A DNA stretch of 64,000 nucleotides from Bdellovibrio sp. NC01 (GCF_006874625.1 NZ_CP030034.1:806001-870000), one strand, 5' to 3'; counted from the first letter of the stretch, positions 43,068 to 54,017 are shown. Made by a program: numbers and translations. The notes: generated by a model from the letters alone, not told the origin.

Positions 43068-44123
43068 ATGTTTTTTAAATCAAAGAAAGTTATCGGGCTC
43101 GATATCGGAACGAGCTCTATAAAATTAGCAGAGATGGACTTCAGTGGAAAAGGAGCCCAACTGCTATCTTTTGGTTTTGCACCAACGCCTGCCAACGCCG
43201 TATCTGGTGGTGAAATTGTCGATATCGCCTCTGTCGGTGTCGCGGTTCAACAACTGGTTAATGAAGTTCAATCCAAAAGAAAAAATATTGCCACAGCGAT
43301 GTGGGGAACTGCGGTTATCGTTAAGAAAATCACAATTCCTAAGATGGATAAAAAACTGATTCGTGACCAAATTCGTTTCGAAGCAGAACAATATATTCCA
43401 TTCGATATCAATAACATCAGCTTGGCCCATCATATTCTTGCGGGCAGCGGCTCTCCTGACACGATGGATGTGTTATTGATTGCTGCCCAAAACGAACTTG
43501 TCACTCAATACACACAAGTTATTGAAGTCAGCGGGTTGAATTGTGGCGTTTTAGATGTCAGCGGTTTCGCTTTGGCGAACTCGTTTGAAATGAACTATGG
43601 CCGCATTCCCGGTGAAGTCATTGGTATCCTTAACTTCGGTGCATCGATCACAAACTTCGTGGTCTTGCAAAATGGCGAAGTGATTTTCTGTCGTGACATT
43701 CCAGTGGGTGGCGCAAACTACACAAATGAAATCCATAAAGCGATGGGCGTGACAGTTCCTGAAGCTGAAGCACTTAAATTGAGCGCGGTTTCAAAACGCG
43801 AAGTGCCTGACGACGTTCATGCGATCATCAGCGCAACCAACGAAGCCGTGACTGAAGAGATTCGTTCAAGCTTGGACTTCTTAAGTGCAACGACGAACGG
43901 TTTGATCTTGAATCGCTGTTTCTACACAGGCGGAAGCTCTGTCACATCGGGACTGGTTGAAACGGTTTCGCGCGTAACAGGCATCCAAATGGAGCAATTC
44001 AATCCATTTATCAAAGTAAAAGCGAATCCAAAAAAATTCTCTCAAGAATACTTGGATCAAATCAGCTCATTCGCAGGCGTAGTAACCGGCCTAGCCATCC
44101 GCGAGATGGGAGACGACACATGA
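43068..44123 (+). CDS. pilM: Type IV pilus assembly protein PilM (actin-like ATPase)
   Basis: 351 aa cytoplasmic protein of the FtsA/actin-like family. The phosphate-1 motif GLDIGTSSIKLAEMD is near 10-24; QIRFEAEQYIPFDINNISL is the conserved PilM text; GVLDVSGFALANSFEMNY and IGILNFGASITNFVVLQNGE give the second half; a GGSSVTSGLVE adenosine motif is near 301. It binds the N-terminus of PilN at the inner membrane and links the pilus platform to cytoplasmic ATPases. First gene of pilMNOPQ and overlaps pilN by 4 bp. Confidence 0.95.
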   Translation: MFFKSKKVIGLDIGTSSIKLAEMDFSGKGAQLLSFGFAPTPANAVSGGEIVDIASVGVAVQQLVNEVQSKRKNIATAMWGTAVIVKKITIPKMDKKLIRDQIRFEAEQYIPFDINNISLAHHILAGSGSPDTMDVLLIAAQNELVTQYTQVIEVSGLNCGVLDVSGFALANSFEMNYGRIPGEVIGILNFGASITNFVVLQNGEVIFCRDIPVGGANYTNEIHKAMGVTVPEAEALKLSAVSKREVPDDVHAIISATNEAVTEEIRSSLDFLSATTNGLILNRCFYTGGSSVTSGLVETVSRVTGIQMEQFNPFIKVKANPKKFSQEYLDQISSFAGVVTGLAIREMGDDT

Positions 44124-44725
44124 TTAAAATCAATCTAGCGTCTTCCGGCGTCGGCTCAACCGCTTCAATCAATGCATCTTTGGGTATTTCGTCTGATGGT
44201 TATCTTTCGCCAGATGAAGTACGTAAAGAGGCTCTTAAGCGTCTTATCGTGATGTTGATTCCAGCAATCGGTTTGTATGCGTACCAGCAGCAAAATGTTC
44301 CGCAAAAACAAGCGGAGTTTAATTCGAAACAACAAATGCTTGCAGAGTTGAGCAATTACAATTCTAAACAAGCGGCCTCTGTTGCAGAGATTAAAAAGTT
44401 TAAAGAAGACGAGGCTCTTATTGAAGCGCGTATTGCAGCTTTAGATAAGATCTCTAAAGATCGTCATCGTGAAATTCGCGTCTTGGATCTTTTGCAACAG
44501 GTGATCCCAGAGAAAGCTTGGTTAACTCAAATCAAGATCACTCCTGAAAAAGTCACTGTCCAAGGTCTCGCGATTAGTGATTTTGAAGTTTCAAGTTTCT
44601 TAGAGGCTCTGACAAAGAGTGTATTCTTGATGGACGTAAATCTTGTAAGTTCGAGCGAAACGTCGGTCGATGGTGTTAGCTTGAAGAAGTTTGAAATTAG
44701 TTGTCTTCTGGAGCGTCCACAATGA
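44120..44725 (+). CDS. pilN: Type IV pilus assembly protein PilN
   Basis: 201 aa. The N-terminal IKINLASSGV is the PilM-binding motif (usually INLLP-like). One transmembrane helix near 36-53 (LIVMLIPAIGLYAY) follows a charged stretch KEALKR, then a coiled-coil region (QKQAEFNSKQQMLAEL, AEIKKFKEDEALIEARI) and a ferredoxin-like periplasmic domain from about 115. It forms the inner-membrane alignment complex with PilO. Ser-rich 25-residue insertion between the motif and the helix is longer than usual. Confidence 0.9.
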   Translation: MIKINLASSGVGSTASINASLGISSDGYLSPDEVRKEALKRLIVMLIPAIGLYAYQQQNVPQKQAEFNSKQQMLAELSNYNSKQAASVAEIKKFKEDEALIEARIAALDKISKDRHREIRVLDLLQQVIPEKAWLTQIKITPEKVTVQGLAISDFEVSSFLEALTKSVFLMDVNLVSSSETSVDGVSLKKFEISCLLERPQ

Positions 44726-45312
44726 ATAAATTCTTTGAGACAATTTCCGGATACACGATTGGTAAAGCATTCATAATCGGTTTAGCGATTGGTGCCTTCT
44801 ATTATTTCACGATTTATGATGACGGTTCTTCGATCGACGCACAAATGGTGACGATTAACCAGCAGTTACAAGAGCAAGAAGCTAAGAAAAAAGATACTGA
44901 TGCTACTTTGAAGCAAGTACGAGAGATGCAGGACAAAGTCGGACGCTTGAGTACGCAGTATCAAGAAATTTCACGTCGCTTACCTTCAGCTTTATTTTCA
45001 ATCGACATCAATAAGTCTATTGATGGCTTTGGAAGAAATGCAGGCGTAAACATTAAATCGAAGAAACCTGGTGAAAACCTTAAAAAGGAAGTCGTTGAAG
45101 AAGTTCCTGTTGAGGTTGAATTAGAAGGATCATACGGCGAGCTGGCTCAATTTGTATATCTTGTGTCATCTGCGGAACGTATGTCGCGTGTTAAGAATAT
45201 TACTATCAGTGATTCTTCCCCAACGGGTGGATCAAGAAAATTAAGTTTTAAAGGACAAGTTGTAGGTTACAAGCTTGCTCCTGAAAAACCGAAAGCGGAG
45301 ACGACTAAGTGA
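44722..45312 (+). CDS. pilO: Type IV pilus assembly protein PilO
   Basis: 196 aa from ATG 44722, which overlaps the pilN stop (ATGA) and has GGAG about 9 nt upstream; the frame is open to 44701 but with no site. One transmembrane helix (about 15-33, IGKAFIIGLAIGAFYYF), coiled coil about 45-85 (INQQLQEQEAKKKDTDA, LKQVREMQDKVGRL), then the PilO periplasmic domain with VEVELEGSYGELAQFVYLVS. It pairs with PilN and contacts PilP. Confidence 0.92.
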   Translation: MNKFFETISGYTIGKAFIIGLAIGAFYYFTIYDDGSSIDAQMVTINQQLQEQEAKKKDTDATLKQVREMQDKVGRLSTQYQEISRRLPSALFSIDINKSIDGFGRNAGVNIKSKKPGENLKKEVVEEVPVEVELEGSYGELAQFVYLVSSAERMSRVKNITISDSSPTGGSRKLSFKGQVVGYKLAPEKPKAETTK

Positions 45313-46046
45313 AATCTGTAAGATGGATGATGTCTTACATTCTAGTTGCCAGTCTTGGACTTTGGCTCGCCTTTGCGGTGAGTATGAAGTTCATGGCGCC
45401 CGCGCATTCTCAAGAGGCTCCAAGCAATGGCGATCTTCCTCCGGAATTTATGAAGGAAGTTGAAGCCACTCAAGTGCCGAGCGGCAAAGCGGCGCCAAGT
45501 GCAACGCCATCAGCGCAACCAGTGACGACACCAGCGGCTACTCCGAAAATGGGAAGCAATCCTTCTTCGACTGCGGCGCAACCAACGCAGCCGGCTCAGC
45601 AGCAAGTTCCTCCACCTCCACCAGCGATGGGTGATGAGATGCCATTGGGTGACTCGATGACTGCGCCGCAAGCGTCTCAAGGTACAAACACGATGCCGAG
45701 AGATGAATATATTTACGATCCAACTGGTAAAAGGGATCCTTTCAAACCATTCAAAGTACTTCGTCCTATTGCAAAAAACGAAAAGACGGAAATCCCTTTA
45801 GAACCACTACAAAGATTTGAAGTTGATCGTCTGCAAATCGTCGGAATCTTGTGGGACGTCAAAACTCCACGAGCGATGGTTCGTGATCCAGATGGAGCTG
45901 TGTATACTGTTACTAAGAACTCTAAAATCGGTCGTAACGAAGGATTTGTTGCGGCAATTCGCGAGGGTGAAATCGTCGTCGTAGAAACAAAATACGAAGA
46001 AGGAAAACCTGTTAAAGAAACTCGCGTGATGGAATTTAAAAAGTAG
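45309..46046 (+). CDS. pilP: Type IV pilus assembly protein PilP
   Basis: 245 aa with a GTG start overlapping the pilO stop (GTGA). It begins with a hydrophobic anchor (about 9-27), without a lipobox, unlike many PilP lipoproteins. A long Pro/Ala/Gln/Thr-rich linker spans about 40-125. The C-terminal beta-barrel domain shows the PilP signature IYDPTGKRDPFKPF and LQIVGILWDVKTPRAMVRDP. PilP links the PilNO complex to the PilQ secretin through the periplasm; the extended linker may suit a wide periplasm. Confidence 0.92.
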   Translation: MKSVRWMMSYILVASLGLWLAFAVSMKFMAPAHSQEAPSNGDLPPEFMKEVEATQVPSGKAAPSATPSAQPVTTPAATPKMGSNPSSTAAQPTQPAQQQVPPPPPAMGDEMPLGDSMTAPQASQGTNTMPRDEYIYDPTGKRDPFKPFKVLRPIAKNEKTEIPLEPLQRFEVDRLQIVGILWDVKTPRAMVRDPDGAVYTVTKNSKIGRNEGFVAAIREGEIVVVETKYEEGKPVKETRVMEFKK

Positions 46047-46088
46047 GCCTACACTCTGATTTTTCGGGGTACGTTTAAGGAGGAGCTA

Positions 46089-48248
46089 ATGAACGGATTC
46101 ATTAGATTAATGATTGTAAGTGCAATGATTGCCACTTTGACTTCTTGTGCAAGTCATCCTTCTCGCAGTGGTGATGATCTATCTTTAGATGATGAAGCTT
46201 CAGCAGAAGTTTCAACTGACTCTGCGGCGGCACCTGCTTCGGGCAACTCTGACGAGTTTGCTGATTTCGATGAAACACCGGCAGACAAACAAGCAAAAGC
46301 ATCGAAAGAAGCTGCTCCTGCGGCGCCAGCTGGCGACCAAGATTTAGCAATTGAAGATGAGTTGAACCAAGCTAATGGTCAACAGGCTGCAACTCCTCCT
46401 GCAGAGACAATTCCGCCTGCTGCGGAAGCGCCTCCGGCCGAAACTTCTCCAACAGAAGATCCGTTTGCGAACAGTGGTATTGCGGATGCGCCAGCTCCGG
46501 CTCCAGAAGCTGCTCCAGCTGAAACAATTCCTGCTCCAATGCAAGAATCTGCTCCGGCCGTTCACGAAGTTGCACAGGCAGGATCTCCAGCCAACATCAC
46601 GGATCTAAAATTTAAAGCGAATGAGACGGGTGGAACTGTGATCGTTCAAGGTGACCGTCCATTGACGTTCACAACGCGCGCGAATCCAGATCTTCATCAA
46701 TATATCGTAGAAGTTGATAATGCTATTCTGCCTGAGAAATTAAAAAGATCGTTAAACACTCGCGACATCAAAGGGGCGGTTGGCGCGATCGATGCTTATC
46801 AAAATCCGGGATCAACGACAGCGCGATTTGTAATTCAAATGCGTGAGGGTTCTTCCGAACCAGCAGTTCAGTCAGAGGGCAATAGTCTTTTGATCGTAGC
46901 ATCAGGAGCCGGTGCTCCGTCTCCTGAAACTCTTGCCGCAACTGAAGAAACAACAGAATCAAAAATTCTTCCAAGCCAAAACTTGACTGAATTTTTGGCC
47001 GGCAATAGTCAGTTCTACGGTAAGAAAATTTCGATCGAAACAAACAGTATGGATATCCGCGACGCTTTGAACTTCATCACAGAAGAAAGCGGCGTGAATA
47101 TGGTTCTTTCGGACGAAGTAAAAGGCAATGTCAGCTTAAAGCTTCGCCAAGTGCCTTGGGACCAAGCTCTTGTTGTGATCATGCGCGCACGTAAACTTGG
47201 TTACACTCGCCAAGGAAACGTTCTTCGTATCGCTCCTTTGGCAGATTTGAAGGCCGAAGAAGATGATGCAAATAAACTAGCGGTTGCTCGTAAAAATCTA
47301 GAGCCACTTAAAGTACGCATGTTTCCAATCAGCTACGCGAAAGTGGATGAATTGGAAAAGAAAATCAAAGATTTCTTGGGTGATCGCGGTAAAGTTGTAG
47401 GTGACTTGCGCACGAATGCTTTAGTCGTAACGGACATCGAAGATAACTTGGATCGTATCGCAAAATTGATCACGAGTTTAGATACGCAACCACAGCAAGT
47501 TTTGATCGAAGGTAAGATCGTAGAGGCTCAAGAAGACTTCGCACGCGATATTGGTGTGAGTTGGTCAGCAAGCGGTTCGACGGTTAAGTTGGGTAACGGT
47601 AGCCGTGGCCCAGTAAACATGACACCTAAGTTTGGTGTGAACCCAGGCAAAGGCACTGGTGGTACTAACTTCAACTTCGGGTTAGATATCGGAACGCTCG
47701 ATGTTTTCGGTTCGATCTCTGCGGCTTTGGCATTGTCTGAATCTGAGAATAAAGTGAAGGTCTTGGCTTCCCCACGTATCTTCACTATGAGTAATGAAAA
47801 AGCTGACATTAATCAAACGACTGAAGTTCCAGTTAAACAAGTGACTGTAAATGGTACGTCCAACCAGACTTCGTTCCAGTTTAAGCCATTGACGTTAAAA
47901 CTTGAGGTAACTCCACAAGTTACGTCTGATGGATCTGTTATAATGAAGGTGTCCGTGAACAGACAGTTCCAAGGCGCGGTTGTGGACGCTCAATTGGGAA
48001 GTTTCCAAGTGAACTCTCGTGAAGCGAATACTCGTGTGCTAGTGAAAAACGGTCAGACGGCGGTTATCGGTGGTATCTATCAAAACGATATCCAAGATGG
48101 CGAAACGGGTGTTCCATGGTTCCGTGAAGTGCCTGTTGTGGGCTGGTTGTTTAAGACTAAAACGATTCGTAAAACGAAATCGGAATTGTTGATCTTCTTA
48201 ACTCCAAGAATTATGGGGCAAGTAGACAGCGTTTCGAAAGACATCTAA
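46089..48248 (+). CDS. pilQ: Type IV pilus secretin PilQ
   Basis: 719 aa. The signal peptide ends in a lipobox-like LTSC (Cys20), so this secretin may be lipidated itself. Domains in order: low-complexity Ala/Pro/Glu region about 30-165; AMIN domain about 170-265 (ITDLKFKANETGGTVIVQG); STN/N0 domain about 315-390 (MDIRDALNFITEESGVNMVLS); N1 domain about 405-475; secretin core about 490-715 with VLASPRIFTMSNEKADINQT and the terminal SELLIFLTPRIM. It forms the outer-membrane gate for the pilus. AAGGAGGAG at 46078-46086 is a near-perfect ribosome site. Confidence 0.95.
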   Translation: MNGFIRLMIVSAMIATLTSCASHPSRSGDDLSLDDEASAEVSTDSAAAPASGNSDEFADFDETPADKQAKASKEAAPAAPAGDQDLAIEDELNQANGQQAATPPAETIPPAAEAPPAETSPTEDPFANSGIADAPAPAPEAAPAETIPAPMQESAPAVHEVAQAGSPANITDLKFKANETGGTVIVQGDRPLTFTTRANPDLHQYIVEVDNAILPEKLKRSLNTRDIKGAVGAIDAYQNPGSTTARFVIQMREGSSEPAVQSEGNSLLIVASGAGAPSPETLAATEETTESKILPSQNLTEFLAGNSQFYGKKISIETNSMDIRDALNFITEESGVNMVLSDEVKGNVSLKLRQVPWDQALVVIMRARKLGYTRQGNVLRIAPLADLKAEEDDANKLAVARKNLEPLKVRMFPISYAKVDELEKKIKDFLGDRGKVVGDLRTNALVVTDIEDNLDRIAKLITSLDTQPQQVLIEGKIVEAQEDFARDIGVSWSASGSTVKLGNGSRGPVNMTPKFGVNPGKGTGGTNFNFGLDIGTLDVFGSISAALALSESENKVKVLASPRIFTMSNEKADINQTTEVPVKQVTVNGTSNQTSFQFKPLTLKLEVTPQVTSDGSVIMKVSVNRQFQGAVVDAQLGSFQVNSREANTRVLVKNGQTAVIGGIYQNDIQDGETGVPWFREVPVVGWLFKTKTIRKTKSELLIFLTPRIMGQVDSVSKDI

Positions 48249-48261
48249 GGAGAGGTAAAGT

Positions 48262-48816
48262 ATGAAGAAGTTAATTTTTGTATTACTCACAGTACCTTAC
48301 CTATTTTCGTGCAGTCCCGGAGAACAAAACTTGGAAGTGGCTGCGTCAGCTCAATCAGTGCCATTGATTCCTGCCTCTGCAACAAGTTGTTTAGCTCAAC
48401 GTCAGGCAAGCACGGGAACGACGCCAACTTCGGATGTAAGCGCGTCTTACTTCCGTGTAGCTAAGTTGACGTTTACGAAAAAGAATAAAGCAAATGACAT
48501 GTATATTGACCTGGTTAGGATCACGGTCGATATCCCAGGAATCTCAAGTCAGTATGTTTGTACTGTGGGTGGTGATGCCTTGGCGGCCTTAAACGCTACT
48601 TGGTACGGAAGCAACACTTCGGGCCATCAAGCTTATATTCCTGCAGGAACTGAAAGCATGACGACGGATTGTGCGCTTTATTGTGGTGGTATTGATACAA
48701 CTCAATTGTTTTCTGCTACAGCAACGATGGAGATCCGTGGGTACGAACAAGCTCCGGGCAGCGATGAACAAAATCCAGTTCGTACGACAACGTATTTTAC
48801 AGTCATCAACGATTAA
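48262..48816 (+). CDS. Lipoprotein of unknown function after pilQ
   Basis: 184 aa, lipobox LFSC with Cys17 followed by SPG, 13 bp after pilQ with GGAGAGG upstream. The mature part is beta-rich, with four further Cys (TSCLAQRQ, YVCTVGGD, DCALYCGG) likely in disulfides. No family recognised. As last gene of the pil transcription unit, closed by a terminator, it may assist PilQ assembly or the pilus, for example as a pilotin-like protein, but no TPR or known pilotin motif is present. Confidence 0.75.
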   Translation: MKKLIFVLLTVPYLFSCSPGEQNLEVAASAQSVPLIPASATSCLAQRQASTGTTPTSDVSASYFRVAKLTFTKKNKANDMYIDLVRITVDIPGISSQYVCTVGGDALAALNATWYGSNTSGHQAYIPAGTESMTTDCALYCGGIDTTQLFSATATMEIRGYEQAPGSDEQNPVRTTTYFTVIND

Positions 48817-48837
48817 CGGATTTGTAAAACTGAATTT

Positions 48838-48866
48838 AAAAGGCGCAAGAAATTGCGCCTTTTTTA
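48838..48866 (+). terminator. Rho-independent terminator of the pil operon
   Basis: A perfect 11-bp stem (48838-48848 with 48853-48863), loop GAAA, followed by more T. It also serves the convergent minus-strand gene ending at 48868 poorly, since that side has few T. Confidence 0.9.
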
Positions 48867-48867
48867 T

Positions 48868-49113
48868 TTATGGCTTGATGCAAGAAATCGAATTGGGAAA
48901 GCTTGCTGAGTTTCCGCTTTGAGTAATTGAATAACAAACAGTTCCGTCAGCTTGTTTAATCTGTACAACGCTTGTCGATGTTGGAATTCCTGTACCTGTA
49001 GGCAGCGCCAACACTTCCACCTTCGTATTATCTGAAAAAGTAACGGTATTCCCAGCAGCGGAAGCTAGCGAACCGATTCCAGCAATAGACAAAGCAAATA
49101 AGAGTGACTTCAT
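48868..49113 (-). CDS. Small secreted protein, unknown function
   Basis: 81 aa from ATG 49113, preceded by GGGAGG; an earlier in-frame start at 49137 would include the ribosome site. Signal peptide residues 1-20 (GSLASA-A). The mature 61 residues are Ser/Thr-rich beta-like sequence with two Cys (GTVCYSI, NSISCIKP) likely to be disulfide-bonded. No family recognised. It ends right at the pil operon terminator. Confidence 0.7.
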   Translation of the reverse strand: MKSLLFALSIAGIGSLASAAGNTVTFSDNTKVEVLALPTGTGIPTSTSVVQIKQADGTVCYSITQSGNSASFPNSISCIKP

Positions 49114-49239
49114 AATTCCTCCCAGTAAATTCCTCACAATCTATTTTGCCAGATTGGTCGCAACAATGCGCATTAAATAGGCAATGTATTTGTGCGAGGA
49201 CAGTATCTTTTTGCGGGCTCATCGACTATAAAACCAGGC

Positions 49240-50547
49240 ATGGACCTATTCTCAGCCTCTGCCGCAGCCCACAGTTCTTCGCCACTTTCCGAGATTCTTC
49301 GCCCGAAAAATCTCGACGAGATTATTGGCCAAGAAAAAACTCTGGGCCCGCAATCAAAGCTGGGACAAATGCTCCGCAAAGGCTATTTGCCAAGTCTCAT
49401 TGTCTGGGGGCCTCCGGGCACGGGCAAAACGACATTTGCACTGGCTCTGTCGCAACACTTTAACGCACACTTCGTAAATCTCAATGCCGTAGACACAGGT
49501 GCCAAAGCACTCCGAGAAGTGGGCGAGCAAGGTCGCGACCGTCGCATTCAATTCCAGCAAAAGACAGTTCTTTTCGTAGACGAAATTCATCGTTTCAATA
49601 AATCCCAACAAGACGTCCTTCTGCCATTCGTGGAAAAAGGCGATCTTGTCCTGATTGGTGCAACGACAGAAAACCCAAGCTACGAGCTAAATCGCGCCTT
49701 GCTTAGCCGTTGTCGTGTCGTCGTATTTGAACGCCTGACAGAGGAAAACTTAAGACAAATTCTAACAAGAGCCGGCGCTCACTACAAAAAATCCATCGAT
49801 CAAATTCTAACTCCAGAGGCGATTGAAAATTTACTGCAGTATTCAGACGGCGATGCGCGCAGACTGATCAACAGTCTCGAAATCCTGTACAACTTCTCTA
49901 AAGACATGGATGGCGAGTTGATGGACATGGCAGAAATGCGCGAGCTCCTTCAACAAAATCCACTGGGCTACGATAAAGCCTCAGAGATGCACTACGACCT
50001 GATCTCCGCATTCATCAAGAGTGTCAGAGGCAGCGATCCAGATGCAGCAGTTTATTATCTCGCAAGAATGCTTGATGGCGGCGAAGATCCAATCTTCATC
50101 GCAAGAAGACTTATCATTCTTGCCTCCGAAGATATCGGTAATGCCGACCCCCGCGGAATTTCCGTAGCCATCGCGGGTTTACAAGCCGTCGAAGCGATCG
50201 GTCTTCCAGAGGGCGCAATCACGCTTGCGCAAGTAACGACGTATTTAGCGTCATGCCCGAAATCAAATGCGGCTTACATGGCTCTCAATAATGCGCGCGC
50301 CTTAGTTGAGCAAACGCGTACTCTGCCAGTGCCGCTTCATCTAAGATCTGCAAAAACAGCTCTGGCAAAGGATCTTGGTTACGGCAAAGACTATAAGTAT
50401 CCACACAACTATCCAACCGGTTGGACAGAGCAAAGCTATCTTCCTGAAGAAGTTAAAGACGCAAAACTCTATGAGCCAACGACTCACGGCTTTGAAAAAA
50501 CCATTCGTGAATATCTCAATTGGATGAAGAACCGCAAATCAGAATAA
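49240..50547 (+). CDS. rarA: Replication-associated recombination protein A (AAA+ ATPase)
   Basis: 435 aa from ATG 49240, typical length. It is a AAA+ clamp-loader-like ATPase acting at stalled replication forks. Walker [10 protein letters not shown] at 57-65, Walker [17 protein letters not shown], sensor 1 [13 protein letters not shown], arginine-finger region [11 protein letters not shown], and the RarA C-terminal texts [20 protein letters not shown] and [15 protein letters not shown] at 49192 is in frame but less likely: TATAAA at 49227-49232 ends exactly 7 nt before ATG 49240 and no Shine-Dalgarno is present, pointing to a leaderless start. Confidence 0.94.
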   Translation: MDLFSASAAAHSSSPLSEILRPKNLDEIIGQEKTLGPQSKLGQMLRKGYLPSLIVWGPPGTGKTTFALALSQHFNAHFVNLNAVDTGAKALREVGEQGRDRRIQFQQKTVLFVDEIHRFNKSQQDVLLPFVEKGDLVLIGATTENPSYELNRALLSRCRVVVFERLTEENLRQILTRAGAHYKKSIDQILTPEAIENLLQYSDGDARRLINSLEILYNFSKDMDGELMDMAEMRELLQQNPLGYDKASEMHYDLISAFIKSVRGSDPDAAVYYLARMLDGGEDPIFIARRLIILASEDIGNADPRGISVAIAGLQAVEAIGLPEGAITLAQVTTYLASCPKSNAAYMALNNARALVEQTRTLPVPLHLRSAKTALAKDLGYGKDYKYPHNYPTGWTEQSYLPEEVKDAKLYEPTTHGFEKTIREYLNWMKNRKSE

Positions 50548-50628
50548 AAACTAGTGAAGAGGCCAGCAGCGGCCTCAAGATTTCTTCAAATGTCGTATTT
50601 CAACGGCGAATGTGAAAAAGATTTTCTA

Positions 50629-50934
50629 TTATATAGCTCTTTGAGCACAGATGCAGACACATGGAACAGTTCCATGAGCGGTATGTGCGTGTTTTGTATT
50701 AGCGGGAATCTCTACGCGATCACCGGGTCTCAATACAAATTGATTCCCTGAGATGTTAAAGAGCATTTCGCCTTCTACAACGATACGCACTTCAGCGAAC
50801 GGATGACGATGATCTGGAATTTTCGTTTGTGGCTCATACACTTCCTCGTACGGCTCAAGACCTTCTGATTCAAGAATCAGATTTACTTGTGCTTTGCTCG
50901 GAATGATAGGTGCTTGCCAACGTGTGATGATCAT
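50629..50934 (-). CDS. Cupin-domain protein
   Basis: 101 aa, a single small beta-barrel cupin. Metal ligands are in place: cupin motif 1 PDHRHPFAEVRIVVEGEM gives His42, His44 and Glu48, and motif 2 VEIPANTKHAHTAH gives His82 (or His84). Cytoplasmic, no signal peptide. The last residues have three Cys (PCVCICAQ), an uncommon tail. Possible roles are dioxygenase, isomerase or metal sensor; the sequence does not decide. Confidence 0.82.
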   Translation of the reverse strand: MIITRWQAPIIPSKAQVNLILESEGLEPYEEVYEPQTKIPDHRHPFAEVRIVVEGEMLFNISGNQFVLRPGDRVEIPANTKHAHTAHGTVPCVCICAQRAI

Positions 50935-51138
50935 AAATATTCGCCTTCGCTTTCGGACTTACTATCTCAAATCGAAACGCGAGAAACAAGTCACACCGCG
51001 GATGTTCTCGTGATGAGACAACCTCTGCCGGGCAAGAGACCTGATTCAACATCTTTTTATGTTTTTTCATTAAGTCCAACAACAGATTGTCGATACCTCT
51101 ATTGTTGGAAGGACCCTAAGTATTAGGGGAGGGATATT

Positions 51139-51654
51139 TTGAGCAATTCTAAATCTAAATCGACACATGCGGAACTAGATCACATCTTGAATTTTGTCGA
51201 TTCATCGAAAGGTCTTCGTGCGAAGATCAATGAGTCGGGTCGAGTGCAAATTCGCCAAGATCTTGATGGCAAACTATTTACGTTTAGCTCTCAAGAAGTG
51301 AGTGAAGTCCTTCACCGTGCAGACTCTGAAGGTAAGCCCTTCATTCAGGTGAATTTCAAGAATGGCTCAAAGGTATTGCTGACTGAAACTCTCGTAGGTT
51401 TCAAACCAATCGAAACACTTGGTTTAGATATGGGTCGCATTCCTAAAGTAGTGACAACTCCAGATCTAGTAAGTGTGTTTGAAGCTATCGAAGAGTCTAT
51501 GGGCGCTGATAACGGCCTTGATACAGAGGTTGAGATCCTTAAAAAGGTCTATTTGGCGATTATTTCTGGTGGTGAGAAGGTTGGGTTTGACCTAACGACA
51601 GAACGTAAGTGGCTAAACAGACTTCTTGCGTCAAAATTTAAGGCTTCCGCTTAA
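51139..51654 (+). CDS. Unknown cytoplasmic protein with structured leader
   Basis: 171 aa, TTG start at 51139 with GGGGAGGG 6-13 nt upstream. No signal peptide, no Cys. The N-terminal half is beta-like (RVQIRQDLDGKLFTFSSQEV, FIQVNFKNGSKVLLTETLVG) and the C-terminal half helical (LVSVFEAIEESMGADNGLD). No family recognised. Its ribosome site overlaps the right arm of a small hairpin CCCTAA-GTA-TTAGGG (51114-51128), and a second stem CCAACAA/TTGTTGG (51078-51084/51102-51108) lies upstream, so translation may be regulated. Closed by a strong terminator. Confidence 0.75.
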   Translation: MSNSKSKSTHAELDHILNFVDSSKGLRAKINESGRVQIRQDLDGKLFTFSSQEVSEVLHRADSEGKPFIQVNFKNGSKVLLTETLVGFKPIETLGLDMGRIPKVVTTPDLVSVFEAIEESMGADNGLDTEVEILKKVYLAIISGGEKVGFDLTTERKWLNRLLASKFKASA

Positions 51655-51689
51655 ATTTAAATAAAATCGACAACTTAAAAGTAAATTGC

Positions 51690-51720
51690 AAATAAACGAG
51701 GCAGCCAGCCTCGTTTATTT
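51690..51720 (+). terminator. Rho-independent terminator after 51139-51654
   Basis: A perfect 13-bp stem (51690-51702 with 51708-51720, loop AGCCA) whose right arm ends in TTTATTTATT. It separates this gene from the rRNA operon. Confidence 0.88.
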
Positions 51721-51806
51721 ATTGGGCATTTTCAGGGTTCTCATTAAACTTTCGAAAAAAAGCTATTGACCTTTTTGAGGGCCTGAGCGAAAACCAGTCC
51801 CACTTC

Positions 51807-51882
51807 GGGGGTATAGCTCAGCTGGGAGAGCGTCTGATTTGCATTCAGAAGGTCGCAGGTTCGATCCCTGTTACCTCCACCA
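51807..51882 (+). tRNA. tRNA-Ala(UGC)
   Basis: Complete 76-nt cloverleaf with encoded CCA: acceptor GGGGGTA/TACCTCC, D-arm GCTCAGCTGGGAGAGC, anticodon stem-loop with TGC, T-arm GCAGGTTCGATCCCTGT. It lies upstream of 16S rRNA with no terminator in between, so it is probably the first product of the rRNA transcript. A TTGACC at 51766-51771 could be the -35 of the operon promoter, but the matching -10 is poor. Confidence 0.97.
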
Positions 51883-52014
51883 AGTTTTCTTTTTAAGACT
51901 TTTGTCGAAATGACGAAAAAATAAAAAAGAATGTTGACGAGGACAAAATACAGAGTAATATCTGTTCCTCGCGCCGCTGAAAAGCGGTGAGAAATTTTGA
52001 AAGTTCGCTCTTTG

Positions 52015-52048
52015 AAAACTGAATAGCTAGATATAATAGATTTTTGGG
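52015..52048 (+). ncRNA. Pre-16S processing stem, left arm (with boxA-like element)
   Basis: 52015-52048 is complementary over about 30 nt, with small bulges, to 53758-53787 downstream of 16S, the long stem normally cut by RNase III. A boxA-like GCTCTTTGAAAACT at 52007-52020 overlaps it, as in antitermination leaders of rRNA operons. The comparable spacer element before 23S is GTTCTTTGACAATTG at about 53958. Confidence 0.75.
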
Positions 52049-52145
52049 CTCTTAGTTCTATCAGCAATGATAGGACACAATTTCAAAAAAATATTCGAAC
52101 AAACAACAGCGTAAAAGCTAGCTTGTTTGGGATGAAACAGAATTT

Positions 52146-53667
<1,522 letters not shown>

Positions 53668-53816
53668 TATCCGGTCGATCTTCATCAAGACTTGATCTTG
53701 ATAAGTCAAAACGACCCAATCTTAGGTCAACGCTCCTCTTCCCGAGGAAGCGTGAGTCCCAAAAATCTTTTCTAGCTATTTAGTTTTGAAAGAGTGAAAA
53801 CTCTTCGAAGCATCTA

Positions 53817-53897
<81 letters not shown>

Positions 53898-53964
53898 ACT
53901 AATTGATCAGTTGGACTGTTGGAATGTTTTGAGGATTTTTGCTTGTGAACGTTTTTCGTTCTTT

Positions 53965-54011
53965 GACAATTGAATAGATTGATTTAGTTGATTTTTAGCG
54001 AGGTTAGTTCC
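53965..54011 (+). ncRNA. Pre-23S processing stem, left arm
   Basis: 53965-54011 pairs with two segments downstream of 23S: 54002-54011 with 57059-57068, and 53965-54000 with 57102-57136 (few mismatches). A perfect 8-bp hairpin (57073-57080/57084-57091) bulges from the right arm. This is the RNase III stem for pre-23S. Confidence 0.72.
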
Positions 54012-54017
54012 ATTTTT

